A stretch of 64,000 nucleotides of DNA from Pararhizobium gei (GTDB taxonomy: Bacteria; Pseudomonadota; Alphaproteobacteria; Rhizobiales; Rhizobiaceae), in assembly GCF_029223885.1 (NCBI RefSeq), contig NZ_CP119409.1:3558501-3622500 (forward strand), read 5' to 3'. The translations under genes and the position numbers were made by a program. The stretch's first letter is position 1, and the number at the start of each line of letters is the position of its first letter. Positions 41,229 through 49,555 of this stretch are shown here, piece by piece. Below the pieces are notes generated by a model that did not search any database, was not told where the DNA came from, and saw only the letters and a list, made by a program, of their open reading frames with translations.

Positions 41229-41244
41229 TTAACTCGCGCGGAGA

Positions 41245-41829
41245 TTACTCCCCGCACGAAGATTTTGAGCTTAGCAGCAAGCAATTCCCAGCGTCTTCCG
41301 CAGCCTCGGAAAGCAACCGAAATACATAGGGCGAAAATGACCGCCAGCATTCGACCCGGAACGCATCCTCGGCGGTACGCAGAAGCACGATCTCGGCCTT
41401 GGCCAGCACGGTGCGCGAGCAGGCACCGACAGGAAAGGCAGCCAGCGACAGGTCCTGCGGGCAGCCGCCGTTGATCGCCGTTTCGGCGGCGCGTCCCTTG
41501 ACGAGGATAGCCGTGTTGCGATGTGAAATGTCCGTCGCCGAATGCAGCACATTGCTCGACGCAACCGCCGCCATCAGGTCGGCCTCGTTCTCGTCAATGA
41601 CAAGCCATTCGTCCGGCCCGAGCCAAAGCGCATGGCGTGTGTCTGACGATGCCGAGGTTTTCGGCTTCGTGGGAAGCGGAAGAGCAAGCGCACTGGACAG
41701 CGCGTCTACGGCATCTGGCTTGGCGCGCAGCGAGATGCGGGTGGCGGGCTTCGCCACCGACAAAGACGCAGCGCCGGAGCCACCGTGAAAACCTGCAAGC
41801 GGCAGGGTGCGTTGAGCCAAATCAGCCAT
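41245..41829 (-). CDS. soxG: Sarcosine oxidase gamma subunit
   Basis: The gamma subunit of heterotetrameric sarcosine oxidase, which demethylates sarcosine to glycine and passes the methyl group to tetrahydrofolate. The 194 residues show the family pattern ISLRAKPDAVDALSSAL, LWLGPDEWLVI, DISHRNTAILVKG and FRVECWRSFSPYVFRLL. ATG 41829 overlaps the end of soxA by eight bases (ATGGCTGA); the open frame extends further upstream, but within soxA. The last residues (NCLLLSSKSSCGE) look atypical and end at the border of the AT-rich patch, so the native 3' end may have been replaced. Confidence 0.9.
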   Translation of the reverse strand: MADLAQRTLPLAGFHGGSGAASLSVAKPATRISLRAKPDAVDALSSALALPLPTKPKTSASSDTRHALWLGPDEWLVIDENEADLMAAVASSNVLHSATDISHRNTAILVKGRAAETAINGGCPQDLSLAAFPVGACSRTVLAKAEIVLLRTAEDAFRVECWRSFSPYVFRLLSEAAEDAGNCLLLSSKSSCGE

Positions 41830-44815
41830 GGAGACGGCCTCCTTCCTTGTCAAAGAACACCATATCACTGACCTCGACGGCAATCGTTCCGTCGGGCATG
41901 GGCACATAGAGCGTTTCGCCGATGCGGGCCTTGCCTCCGGCCACCAGCGCCAGTGCAATTGAACGGCCGCAGTTTTCCGACCAGTAAGCCGAAGTCACGT
42001 GACCGATCATCGTCATCGGCACGGTCTGGTTCGGATCGGCCACGATCTGCGCGCCTTCTTCCAGCACGACCTTCGGGTCCTTGGTCAGGAGACCGACCAG
42101 CTGCTTGCGGCCATCGGCCACCAGATCCGGGCGGCGCAGGCCGCGGATGCCGACAAAGTCCGTCTTCTTCTTGCCCACAGCCCATCCGAGCGAGGCATCA
42201 TCCGGTGTGACCGTGCCGTCCGTATCCTGGCCGACGATGATATAGCCCTTCTCTGCGCGCAGAATATGCATCGCCTCGGTGCCATAGGCGCAGGCCCCGA
42301 GCGCTTCGGCGCGTGCGTAAATCGCAGCCCAGACGGCCGGGCCGAAATCGGCGGGAACGTTGACTTCAAAGCCTGCCTCACCGGTAAACGACATGCGGAA
42401 AAGCCGGGTCGGCACACCGCAGATCGTTCCCTCGCGGACGCTCATATGCGGAAACGCCTCGTTCGACAGGTCGATGCCTTCGACCAGCGGCGCGATGATT
42501 TCGCGCGCCTTCGGACCCTGGACGGCGATCACAGCCCATTGTTCGGTGGCGGATGTCAGCCAGACGTTCAGATGCGGGAATTCTGTCTGCAGATAGTCTT
42601 CCATGTGGTTCATGACGCGGGCGGCACCGCCGGTCGTCGTCGTCACATGAAAGCGATCCTCCGCCATGCGCCCGACGACGCCGTCGTCATAGACGAAGCC
42701 GTCTTCGCGCAGCATGATGCCGTAGCGGCAGCGGCCAGGCTTCAGCGTGTCCCAGCTGTTGGTGTAGATCAGGTTGAGAAACTGCGCCGCATCAGGGCCG
42801 ACGACCTCGATCTTGCCGAGCGTCGAGGCATCGAACATGCCGGCGACCTCGCGCACGGTCTTGCACTCGCGGTTGACGGCCTGATGCATGTCTTCGCCCG
42901 CCCTTGCATAGTACCAGGCGCGCTTCCACTGGCCGACATCCTCGAACACAGCGCCTTGGCGCTCTTCCAGTGCGTGCATCGGCGTCTTGCGGGTCGGATC
43001 GAACAGCTCGCCACGCGAATGGTTGATCAGCGTGCCGAAGGTCACCGGCGTATAGGGCGCGCGGAAGGTGGTGAGACCGATCTTCGGAATTTCGCGACCG
43101 AGCGTTTCGGCGGCGATCGCCAGACCGTGGATATTGGAGAGCTTGCCCTGGTCGGTCGCCATGCCGTTGGTGGTGAAGCGCTTGATATGCTCGATCGAGT
43201 GCATGCCTTCGCGCACCGCAAGACGAATATCCTTGGCGCAGACGTCGTTCTGGAAATCGATGAAAGCCTTGACCGTCGTATCCGGTCCCGCCCCCTCGGC
43301 ACTGCCCGCCATGCCACCGCTCCAGGCGAAGGCATTGCTGGCCTGAATCTCGATCTTGTCCATTGCCGTGAAGCCGGATGCGTTCGACATCAGTTCACCT
43401 GCGGCCAGTGACTCCTCAATGGTCGCTTGCAGGTCATTGGTGCCGTTGCAGGCCCCGACCGACAGGCAATCCTGCGCATAGGTTCCCGGAAGGAAACGCT
43501 GGCTTTCGAAGTCATAGGCAACCTTGCCGCGCGACTGCGAAAACATGTGCACGGAGGGCGTCCACCCGGCCGAAGTCAGCAGCGCGTCGATGGCAATCTT
43601 GCGGGGAGCACCGCCGCCGTTGCGGGTGACCGACATGGAGGAGATCCGCAGCTTGCCGGCGGTATCAACCACCGCATGGCCGGTGAGAACCTCGATGTCG
43701 AGCGCGCGGGCCTCCGCCAGAACACCCTCGCCCGGCTTTTCACGGCTGTCGACGATGGCGGCGATGGCGATACCCGCCCGCTTCAGGTCGAATGCGGCTT
43801 CATAGGCCGAGTCATTGGCCGTGTAGACGCCGATCTTCTTGCCGACGGCGACGCCGAAATGGTTGAGGAAGGTCCGTGCGGCAGACGCCAGCATGATGCC
43901 AGGGCGATCATTGTTGGCAAAGACCATATGACGTTCGATCGCACCGGTGGCGATGATCACGCGCTTGGCGCGGACCTGCCAGAGGCGTTCGCGCGGCAGC
44001 TTGCGGTCGGGCTTCGCCAGATGTTCGGTGACGCGTTCGGAAAGGCCGACGAAGTTCTGGGCGTAATAGCCGAAGGCTGTCGTGCGCGGGAGAATCCTGA
44101 CATTCGCCAGTGCAGCCAGCGCGGACGCCGTCTTCTGCGTCCAGGCAAAACCATCGAGACCGTCGATGACGACGCTCTTGTCAAAATGCAGGGCGCCGCC
44201 GACTTCCGGCTGCTCATCGCAGATGATCACGCGCGCGCCCGTTCTGGCAGCGGCGAGCGCTGCCGAAAGACCGGCTACCCCGGCGCCGATGACGAGCACG
44301 TCGCAATGGGCGTAACGGCTGGAATAATGATCCGTGTCGTCTTCATCAGGCGAAACGCCAAGACCGGCGGCGGCCCGGATGCGCGGCTCGTAGACATGTT
44401 TCCAGGCCTGTTTCGGCCACATGAAGGTCTTGTAGTAGAAACCGGCGGCAAAGAACGGCGCCAACAGATTGTTGACCGCCCCGACATCGAAAGCGAGCGA
44501 CGGCCAGCGGTTCTGCGAGGCAACCTTCATGCCGTCGAAGACTTCCTGGACAGTGGCGCGCACGTTCGGCTGCCGACGGGCGGCATCACGCTGCACATCG
44601 ATCAGGGCGTTGGGCTCCTCGGCACCGGCCGAGACGATGCCGCGCGGGCGGTGATATTTGAACGAGCGGCCGACGAGATGCACGCCGTTGGCAAGAAGCG
44701 CGGACGCGACGGTATCGCCCTCAAGGGCGGCATAGCTTTTGCCGTCGAAGAAGAAACGGGCAGTCTTTGCAGGAACGAGACGGCCTGCACCGGGAATACG
44801 ATTGGCGCCGCTCAT
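41822..44815 (-). CDS. soxA: Sarcosine oxidase alpha subunit
   Basis: The 997-residue alpha subunit. It has a 2Fe-2S-ferredoxin-like N-terminal part (FFFDGKSYAALEGDTVASALLANG), an NAD-binding FAD/NAD domain starting VLVIGAGVAGLSAALAAARTG (about 173-193), and a C-terminal aminomethyltransferase (GcvT-like) region with folate-binding features (FTGEAGFEVNVPADFG, EAMHILRAEKGYIIVGQDTDG). Length and order match the heterotetrameric enzyme of rhizobia and Corynebacterium. It overlaps soxD by four bases at its start and soxG by eight at its end, so the operon is translationally coupled. Confidence 0.96.
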   Translation of the reverse strand: MSGANRIPGAGRLVPAKTARFFFDGKSYAALEGDTVASALLANGVHLVGRSFKYHRPRGIVSAGAEEPNALIDVQRDAARRQPNVRATVQEVFDGMKVASQNRWPSLAFDVGAVNNLLAPFFAAGFYYKTFMWPKQAWKHVYEPRIRAAAGLGVSPDEDDTDHYSSRYAHCDVLVIGAGVAGLSAALAAARTGARVIICDEQPEVGGALHFDKSVVIDGLDGFAWTQKTASALAALANVRILPRTTAFGYYAQNFVGLSERVTEHLAKPDRKLPRERLWQVRAKRVIIATGAIERHMVFANNDRPGIMLASAARTFLNHFGVAVGKKIGVYTANDSAYEAAFDLKRAGIAIAAIVDSREKPGEGVLAEARALDIEVLTGHAVVDTAGKLRISSMSVTRNGGGAPRKIAIDALLTSAGWTPSVHMFSQSRGKVAYDFESQRFLPGTYAQDCLSVGACNGTNDLQATIEESLAAGELMSNASGFTAMDKIEIQASNAFAWSGGMAGSAEGAGPDTTVKAFIDFQNDVCAKDIRLAVREGMHSIEHIKRFTTNGMATDQGKLSNIHGLAIAAETLGREIPKIGLTTFRAPYTPVTFGTLINHSRGELFDPTRKTPMHALEERQGAVFEDVGQWKRAWYYARAGEDMHQAVNRECKTVREVAGMFDASTLGKIEVVGPDAAQFLNLIYTNSWDTLKPGRCRYGIMLREDGFVYDDGVVGRMAEDRFHVTTTTGGAARVMNHMEDYLQTEFPHLNVWLTSATEQWAVIAVQGPKAREIIAPLVEGIDLSNEAFPHMSVREGTICGVPTRLFRMSFTGEAGFEVNVPADFGPAVWAAIYARAEALGACAYGTEAMHILRAEKGYIIVGQDTDGTVTPDDASLGWAVGKKKTDFVGIRGLRRPDLVADGRKQLVGLLTKDPKVVLEEGAQIVADPNQTVPMTMIGHVTSAYWSENCGRSIALALVAGGKARIGETLYVPMPDGTIAVEVSDMVFFDKEGGRLHG

Positions 44816-45156
44816 TTCGCGTCTGACTCCGTGGCTTCATAAGTTTCGACAGGGGCCGATGCGGCGGGGCGCAACGTGCTGACATCGGGGCGCGGCAGGC
44901 CGGCCTTGTAGGTGGTCAGGAACTTGTCGCTGACGGTATCGCGGGCGGCGTTGAAGAAGCGGCCGCAACCGTTGAGATGCCGCCAGCGCTCGAAGGTCAG
45001 ACCCTTCACATTGTCGCGCAGGAAGAAGAACGCCTCGAAGTCCTCGTCGGACATCTCGGTCATCGTGGTCGGACGCGCAATATGGGCGTCGCCGGCCTGG
45101 CGGAATTCGAGCTCGGAACGCTCTTCCTCGCAATAGGGACAATAGATCAGAAGCAT
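44812..45156 (-). CDS. soxD: Sarcosine oxidase delta subunit
   Basis: The 114-residue delta subunit, which binds zinc and holds the complex together. The N-terminus MLLIYCPYCEEERSELEFRQ carries the first two zinc cysteines (Cys6, Cys9), and WRHLNGCGRFFNAARDT carries the third with its conserved context, including the histidine of WRH. The length is slightly above the usual 90-100 residues because of a polar tail. It starts 12 bases after the soxB stop and overlaps soxA by four bases. Confidence 0.95.
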   Translation of the reverse strand: MLLIYCPYCEEERSELEFRQAGDAHIARPTTMTEMSDEDFEAFFFLRDNVKGLTFERWRHLNGCGRFFNAARDTVSDKFLTTYKAGLPRPDVSTLRPAASAPVETYEATESDAK

Positions 45157-45168
45157 TGTGTTTCCCCT

Positions 45169-46422
45169 TTAATGCGCAACGGCGGCGGCGGCCGCTTCGT
45201 CGATCAGGCGGCCCGAGCGGAAGCGTTCCAGCGTGAACGGCGCGTTGATCCTGTGGGGCGCGTCGTTGGCGATGGTGTGGGCAAAGACATTGGCCGAACC
45301 CGGAGTTGCCTTGAAACCGCCGGTGCCCCAGCCACAGTTGACGTAAAGGCCCTGGACAGGCGTTTTTGCCAGAATCGGCGAGCGATCCGGCGTGACATCG
45401 ACGATGCCGCCCCAGGAGCGCATCATCTTCATGCGCCGGAAGATCGGGAACAGCTCACAGATCGCGTCGAGCGTGTGCGTGATGATCTGCAGGCCGCCTG
45501 TCTGGGAGTAGGACGAATACTGGTCCGTTCCGGCTCCGATGACGAGTTCGCCCTTGTCGGACTGCGAGATATAGGCATGCACGGTGTTGGACATCACGAC
45601 GCAGGGGAAGATCGGCTTGACCGGCTCGGAGACCAGCGCCTGCAGCGGATAGCTGACCAGCGGCATGCGCACGCCGGCCATTTCCATCAGCACCGAGGTA
45701 TGACCGGCCGCAACGACGCCGACCTTCTTGGCATTGATCTGGCCGCGATTGGTATCGACGCCGGAAACCGAACCGTCCGGATTGCGGCGAATACCGGTGA
45801 CTTCGCAATTCTGGATAATGTGTACGCCGCGATCGGCAGCCGCGCGGGCATAACCCCAGGCGACCGCATCGTGGCGGGCCGTGCCGCCGCGGCGCTGCAG
45901 GGCGGCACCATTGATCGGGTAGCGGGCCGAGCGGGAAATATCGAGCGGCGGGCAAAATTCCTGCGCCTGCTCGGGCGTCAGCCACTCGTTGTCGATTCCG
46001 TTCAGGCGGTTCGCATGGATGTGCCGCTTGAAAACCTGCTGGTCATGAATATTGTGCGACAGCATCATCACGCCGCGCGCCGAATACATCACGTTGTAGT
46101 TGAGGTCCTGGCTGAGGCCATCCCAGAGCTTCAGCGCATGGTCGTAGATGCCGGCGCTCTCGTCATAGAGATAGTTGGAGCGGATGATGGTGGTGTTGCG
46201 GCCGGTATTGCCGCCGCCGAGCCAGCCCTTTTCCAGCACCGCAATGTTGGTGATGCCATGTTCCTTGGCGAGGTAATAGGCAGTGCCCAGACCGTGGCCG
46301 CCGGCACCGATGATGATGACATCATATTCCTTGCGCGGCTCGGGCGAGGTCCACTGCGCCTCCCACCCCTTGTGTCCGCGCATCGCTTCGCGAGCGACAG
46401 CAAAAACCGAATATTTGCGCAT
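45169..46422 (-). CDS. soxB: Sarcosine oxidase beta subunit
   Basis: The 417-residue FAD subunit that oxidises sarcosine. It has the dinucleotide-binding loop YDVIIIGAGGHGLGTAYYLA (about residues 33-52), NTGRNTTIIRSNY with the context of covalent flavin attachment in this family, a HAYISQSDKGELVIGAGTD strand pair and the C-terminal FAD motif VNCGWGTGGFKATPGSAN. It heads the soxBDAG operon on the minus strand. Upstream lies a TGCGAC-rich region that may bind an activator; no AraC-type regulator gene is present in the window. Confidence 0.96.
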   Translation of the reverse strand: MRKYSVFAVAREAMRGHKGWEAQWTSPEPRKEYDVIIIGAGGHGLGTAYYLAKEHGITNIAVLEKGWLGGGNTGRNTTIIRSNYLYDESAGIYDHALKLWDGLSQDLNYNVMYSARGVMMLSHNIHDQQVFKRHIHANRLNGIDNEWLTPEQAQEFCPPLDISRSARYPINGAALQRRGGTARHDAVAWGYARAAADRGVHIIQNCEVTGIRRNPDGSVSGVDTNRGQINAKKVGVVAAGHTSVLMEMAGVRMPLVSYPLQALVSEPVKPIFPCVVMSNTVHAYISQSDKGELVIGAGTDQYSSYSQTGGLQIITHTLDAICELFPIFRRMKMMRSWGGIVDVTPDRSPILAKTPVQGLYVNCGWGTGGFKATPGSANVFAHTIANDAPHRINAPFTLERFRSGRLIDEAAAAAVAH

Positions 46423-46830
46423 GCGCCTTCACACTCCGTAGATCCCGCCGACAGGCCGGTGAATTCTTGTCGTCGTCGTTAGAAATCGCAAATCCCGAGC
46501 GTCCGCAACGTTTCTTTTGCGACGCGAGACGACGCTGGTCGCATCCGTTGCGACATGCGACGCCTGTATCGCACGAGGCGGTTCCGGCGTTCGGCGGTTA
46601 TACGACCCTAAAGGCAAAGAGCATCGACGACCTCCGCGTATCAAGGCATCCATGGAGATCTTGTCGTCACTTTTTGATCGAGGCTACAAGTCCCGACTGG
46701 ACTTCCGCCAATCGATCTGGTATCCGCTCTTCTCAATCGTAAAGCCCTGTGGCTCCGCGAACATTATTTTTTTGCCTCGTTGACCTGACTTCATGAGGCG
46801 ATCACTCGAAACCAAAGGAACGGGATTAAC
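46423..46830. other. Intergenic between soxB and rpsU
   Basis: No gene supported. It contains the divergent promoters of soxBDAG and rpsU and the repeated TGCGAC boxes at 46518-46561. AAAGGA upstream of the rpsU GTG lies at its right end. Frames of 70-90 codons on the plus strand are out-of-context and lack ribosome-binding sites. Confidence 0.55.
46518..46561 (-). promoter_or_regulatory. TGCGAC box cluster upstream of soxBDAG
   Basis: TGCGAC occurs at 46518-46523, 46549-46554 and 46556-46561, and its complement GTCGCA at 46538-46543. The middle pair forms a perfect inverted repeat GTCGCA-TCCGT-TGCGAC about 115 bases before the soxB start. Such clustering suggests binding of an AraC/GntR-type activator of sarcosine use; the protein is not identified. 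Confidence 0.5.
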
Positions 46831-47073
46831 GTGCAGGTACTAGTCCGCGACAACAACGTCGATCAAGCGCTTCGCGCACTCAAGAAGAAGATGCAGCGCG
46901 AAGGCATTTTCCGCGAAATGAAGATGCGTGATTTCTACGAAAAGCCGTCCCAGAAGCGTGCCCGCGAAAAGGCCGAAGCGGTCCGCCGCGTTCGCAAGCT
47001 GGCGCGCAAGCGTGCACAGCGCGAAGGTCTCATTCCGGGCGGCCGTCCTGCTGCGGCTGCTCCGGCACGCTGA
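46831..47073 (+). CDS. rpsU: 30S ribosomal protein S21
   Basis: S21 sits at the platform of the 30S subunit near the mRNA exit. The 80-residue protein [20 protein letters not shown]... with [21 protein letters not shown] split over two helices and a basic C-terminal extension ([11 protein letters not shown]) is typical of Rhizobiales. The start is a GTG with AAAGGA 11 bases upstream. It is monocistronic, and a hairpin follows. Rhizobiales often carry more than one rpsU copy. Confidence 0.96.
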   Translation: MQVLVRDNNVDQALRALKKKMQREGIFREMKMRDFYEKPSQKRAREKAEAVRRVRKLARKRAQREGLIPGGRPAAAAPAR

Positions 47074-47105
47074 TCGGCGCGTCAGGCGCAAAAAGCGCTA
47101 ATCCC

Positions 47106-47135
47106 GGCGGGGGCGACAGGTTCGCCGCCGCCGTT
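47106..47135 (+). terminator. Probable terminator of rpsU
   Basis: GGCGGGGGCGA and TCGCCGCCGCC form an 11-bp stem with one mismatch over a 5-base loop, followed by GTTT, 33 bases past the rpsU stop. Confidence 0.5.
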
Positions 47136-47321
47136 TCCGTTTGAATACGCCTCTGTGCATTCCAACCACGGATTTCCGGACATTGTCTGGAAAAGGGCAG
47201 CAGTTAAACTATACTGCAATGTCTTGCGCGCGACATGGAACCGGCATCGAGACCGATGTCTGAAAAGCGCTTAGACTGAACCGCGCATGTCAATCCGCAT
47301 AGCCGCAAGGCGCATCGGAGC

Positions 47322-48248
47322 ATGCGCCCGAGGCTTCGCTTAATTGAGGGATCGACCTTGACATCGACTGCCAAGACTGCGGATTTTTCCGATCGTTCCG
47401 TGCGCTTTCCTGCTCAGAGGAGCCATGCCTACCGGCTGTTCGGCGCATCGCTGCTGGCCGTCACCACGCTGATTCTTTCGGGCTGCCAGACCGCGGATCC
47501 GTCAAGCGACATGATGCGCGTCGAGCGGGCGCAGGGGTCGGAGCAGAACATCGCTTCGCTTTCCAGCGTGATAGCATCCAATCCGAACGATCCCGAAGGC
47601 TACAATGTCCGTGGCTCTGCTTATGGCCGTGCCGGCGAATTCCGCCGCGCGCTTGGCGACTTCAACAAGGCGATCGAACTGAACCCCCGTTTTTACCAGG
47701 CCTATGCGAACAGAGCTTTGGTCCAGCGGAACATGGGAGATCAGTCGGCGGCCCAGTCCGATTACAACGCCGCCCTTCAGCTCAATCCGCGCTATGACGT
47801 CGCCTATATCGGTCGCGGCAATCTCTACCGCCAGGCTGGCCAGCTCGACCGGGCCTTCAGCGATTTCAACAAGGCGATCGAACTCGACACGACCGACCCG
47901 CGCGCCTATCACAATCGCGGCTTAATCTATCAGGCGCGCAAGCAGCACACCCAGGCGATCGAGGATTTTTCGACCGCGATCTCGCTGTCGGCGAACTCGC
48001 CGGAACCGTATAATGGCCGCGGCTTGTCCTATGTCGCCACCAATGACGACGACAACGCATTCTCGGACTTCAACACCGCGATTACCTTGAACGGCAGGAT
48101 CGCCGAATCCTGGGCAAATCAGGCGCTGGTCTACGAGCGCCGTGGCGAAACGGCGAAGGCTATAAAATCCTATTCGCATGCCCTCAAGCTCGACCCGAAA
48201 TATGAACCGGCCCGGACCGGCCTGGCACGGGTCAAAGGCGGCGCCTGA
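47322..48248 (+). CDS. TPR-repeat lipoprotein
   Basis: A 308-residue protein with a hydrophobic segment and lipobox (LILSGCQT, Cys55), so it should be a lipid-anchored periplasmic protein. After it come about six tetratricopeptide repeats, each with the pattern AYxNRGxxYxxxGxxxxAxxDFNKAIELNP (for example GEFRRALGDFNKAIELNP and GQLDRAFSDFNKAIELD). It resembles NlpI-like outer-membrane adaptors that organise cell-wall hydrolases, which is inference. An in-frame TTG at 47358 with GAGGG upstream is an alternative start and would shorten the pre-signal region by 12 residues. A bidirectional terminator follows. Confidence 0.85.
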   Translation: MRPRLRLIEGSTLTSTAKTADFSDRSVRFPAQRSHAYRLFGASLLAVTTLILSGCQTADPSSDMMRVERAQGSEQNIASLSSVIASNPNDPEGYNVRGSAYGRAGEFRRALGDFNKAIELNPRFYQAYANRALVQRNMGDQSAAQSDYNAALQLNPRYDVAYIGRGNLYRQAGQLDRAFSDFNKAIELDTTDPRAYHNRGLIYQARKQHTQAIEDFSTAISLSANSPEPYNGRGLSYVATNDDDNAFSDFNTAITLNGRIAESWANQALVYERRGETAKAIKSYSHALKLDPKYEPARTGLARVKGGA

Positions 48249-48309
48249 CGGCGCCACCCGGAACGACAGACGACCAGCGCGTTTCGGAAAGAAGCATCGC
48301 TTCACATGC

Positions 48310-48336
48310 AAAACGCCCGCTTGAGGCGGGCGTTTT
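48310..48336. terminator. Bidirectional terminator between TPR gene and DUF1127 gene
   Basis: AAAACGCCCGC and GCGGGCGTTTT form a perfect 11-bp stem over TTGAG, with T-runs on both strands. It lies between the convergent ends of the TPR lipoprotein and the DUF1127 gene. Confidence 0.9.
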
Positions 48337-48365
48337 ATGTGAGATAGAGGTGTTAGATGCTTGCT

Positions 48366-48512
48366 TCAGCCAGCGACAGAAGCGCGTGCAACAGTCTGGA
48401 TATCGGCGCGATCAATGCCAAGGTCGCGCAATTCGCGCGAGGACATGCGGCCGAGTTCGGTGACTGTCTGACGGTATTTGCGCCAGTTGTTGAAGGAGCG
48501 AGCGACGTTCAT
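48366..48512 (-). CDS. DUF1127 (YjiS-like) small protein, 48 aa
   Basis: A 48-residue arginine-rich protein MNVARSFNNWRKYRQT... with RMSSRELRDLGIDRADI, the defining DUF1127 motif. Short DUF1127 proteins of Agrobacterium and relatives affect phosphate, carbon and stress physiology and can bind RNA. AAGGGG lies before the ATG at 48512. The gene is monocistronic and bounded by the bidirectional terminator at 48310-48336. Confidence 0.85.
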   Translation of the reverse strand: MNVARSFNNWRKYRQTVTELGRMSSRELRDLGIDRADIQTVARASVAG

Positions 48513-48684
48513 GATGATCCCCTTTCGTGAGGTTCGGTGGCGACGTCAGCAGCTTGTTGCCCCGGCGTCTTTTGATGAGGACAACATACCCTCGCCCGCT
48601 TGCCTGAAACAGCGCCAATGCAACAAGCCAGCCCTGTCGTCGGCGCATAGGTGATTCGGCTGCATCGACGCCAATCTCCGAGCC

Positions 48685-49389
48685 TCATCTCGCCGAATAG
48701 AGAGCCCTCGACCGCTCCAGGTGCTTCGAGACCGCCTGCTCGGCTTCTTCGGGATTGCCAGCCTCTAGACAGCTGATAATTTCTTCGTGCTCGACAAGCG
48801 TGAATTTCTCCTTGCCGGTCCAGATCAGCATATCCGTGTGATATTCCTTGAGCCATGCCAGCATTGCGTCGCTGACTGCGGCATAGATCGGGTTTCCGGA
48901 AATCCGGGCAATGCGCGTGTGAAATTCCATATCGGCGGAAATAAAGGCTTCCGCATCACCGAGCGATCCGCGTTGACGCTCGAGGATTTCCCGCAAAGCT
49001 GCAATATCGGCCAGGCTGCGCTTTTGCGCCGCCTCGCGTGCCATGCCGCGCTCGAAGAAAATGCGGGCGCTTTTCAGATATTCGAGCGAGTCCGAGGACT
49101 TCGCCAGCATGATCTTCGCCGTCATGTCCATCTGCCGGAAAATCGATTGCGCGGTGAGTTCCAGCACCTTGGCGCGTTCGCCATGCGAAATCGCGACAAG
49201 CCCCATGCCGGCCAGCGCCTGCATCGCCTCGCGAATCGCCGGTCGGCCAACCCCGAAGCGCTCCATCAGTTCCCGTTCAGACGGCATTTCGTCGCCGGGC
49301 TGCAGTTCCCCCGTGGCAATCATGGCTTTCAGCCGCGCGAAAACCTCATCGGACAGCTTGCGGCGAACGATCAGTTCAGTCTGGCTCAT
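48685..49389 (-). CDS. GntR/FadR-family regulator of the apiose locus
   Basis: A 234-residue GntR-type regulator. Residues 11-75 form the winged helix (ARLKAMIATGELQPGDEMPSE as the first helix and wing entry, RFGVGRPAIREAMQALAGMG as recognition helix), and residues about 90-225 are an FCD ligand domain with the metal-site pattern DMEFHTRIARISGN, EYHTDM and EHEEIISCLEAGN. ATG 49389 is chosen because the longer frame from 49446 adds a non-family leader. It is divergent from the RuBisCO-like gene and separated by 166 bases containing a TATACCA palindrome. It is therefore inferred to control apiose use, the ligand being a pathway intermediate. Confidence 0.87.
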   Translation of the reverse strand: MSQTELIVRRKLSDEVFARLKAMIATGELQPGDEMPSERELMERFGVGRPAIREAMQALAGMGLVAISHGERAKVLELTAQSIFRQMDMTAKIMLAKSSDSLEYLKSARIFFERGMAREAAQKRSLADIAALREILERQRGSLGDAEAFISADMEFHTRIARISGNPIYAAVSDAMLAWLKEYHTDMLIWTGKEKFTLVEHEEIISCLEAGNPEEAEQAVSKHLERSRALYSAR

Positions 49390-49485
49390 GGTGCCCCGCC
49401 GTTTCTCTGTGACCACATCTCTACGACCTGAATAACCCAACGGCATATATTTTCAATCCGTCGAGCAAAGCCACCTTGCGTCAAT

Positions 49486-49507
49486 TGATATACTCATTAT
49501 ACCAGTT
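49486..49507. promoter_or_regulatory. Candidate GntR operator upstream of the RuBisCO-like gene
   Basis: TGATATA-CTCAT-TATACCA (49486-49504) is an inverted repeat with one mismatch, of the (T)GGTATA-type used by FCD regulators. The 16 bases ACTCATTATACCAGTT (49492-49507) recur exactly at 53399-53414 before apnO. It lies between the divergent regulator gene and the operon it probably controls. Confidence 0.65.
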
Positions 49508-49555
49508 GCAAAAATTGCGCCAGCGACATCGGCGCTCAAGGAGGAATGGGCCGCC

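Larger units (their letters stand above)
39645..41244. mobile_element. AT-rich inserted patch carrying an rpsB paralogue and a SLATT gene
   Basis: Between maoC and soxG the DNA changes character: 14 of 60 bases are G/C at 39661-39720 and again at 40981-41040, against well over half in the flanks. The patch holds a 112-base AT-rich leader, an S2-like gene whose core has host-like GC, a more AT-rich S2 tail and the SLATT gene. No integrase, transposase, insertion-sequence ends or convincing flanking direct repeat could be found; ATTAAC near 39656 and 41226 is too short to count. Acquisition is inferred from composition and gene content, and the edges are approximate. Confidence 0.5.

Noticed and set aside
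39645..41244. Insertion-sequence or integrase-borne element boundaries around the S2-SLATT pair
   Set aside because: Searched by eye for terminal inverted repeats, target duplications and recombinase genes. Only a 6-bp ATTAAC match was found, which is not significant.
41999..44842. Two approximately 470-codon plus-strand frames opposite soxA
   Set aside because: Shadows of the sarcosine oxidase alpha gene.
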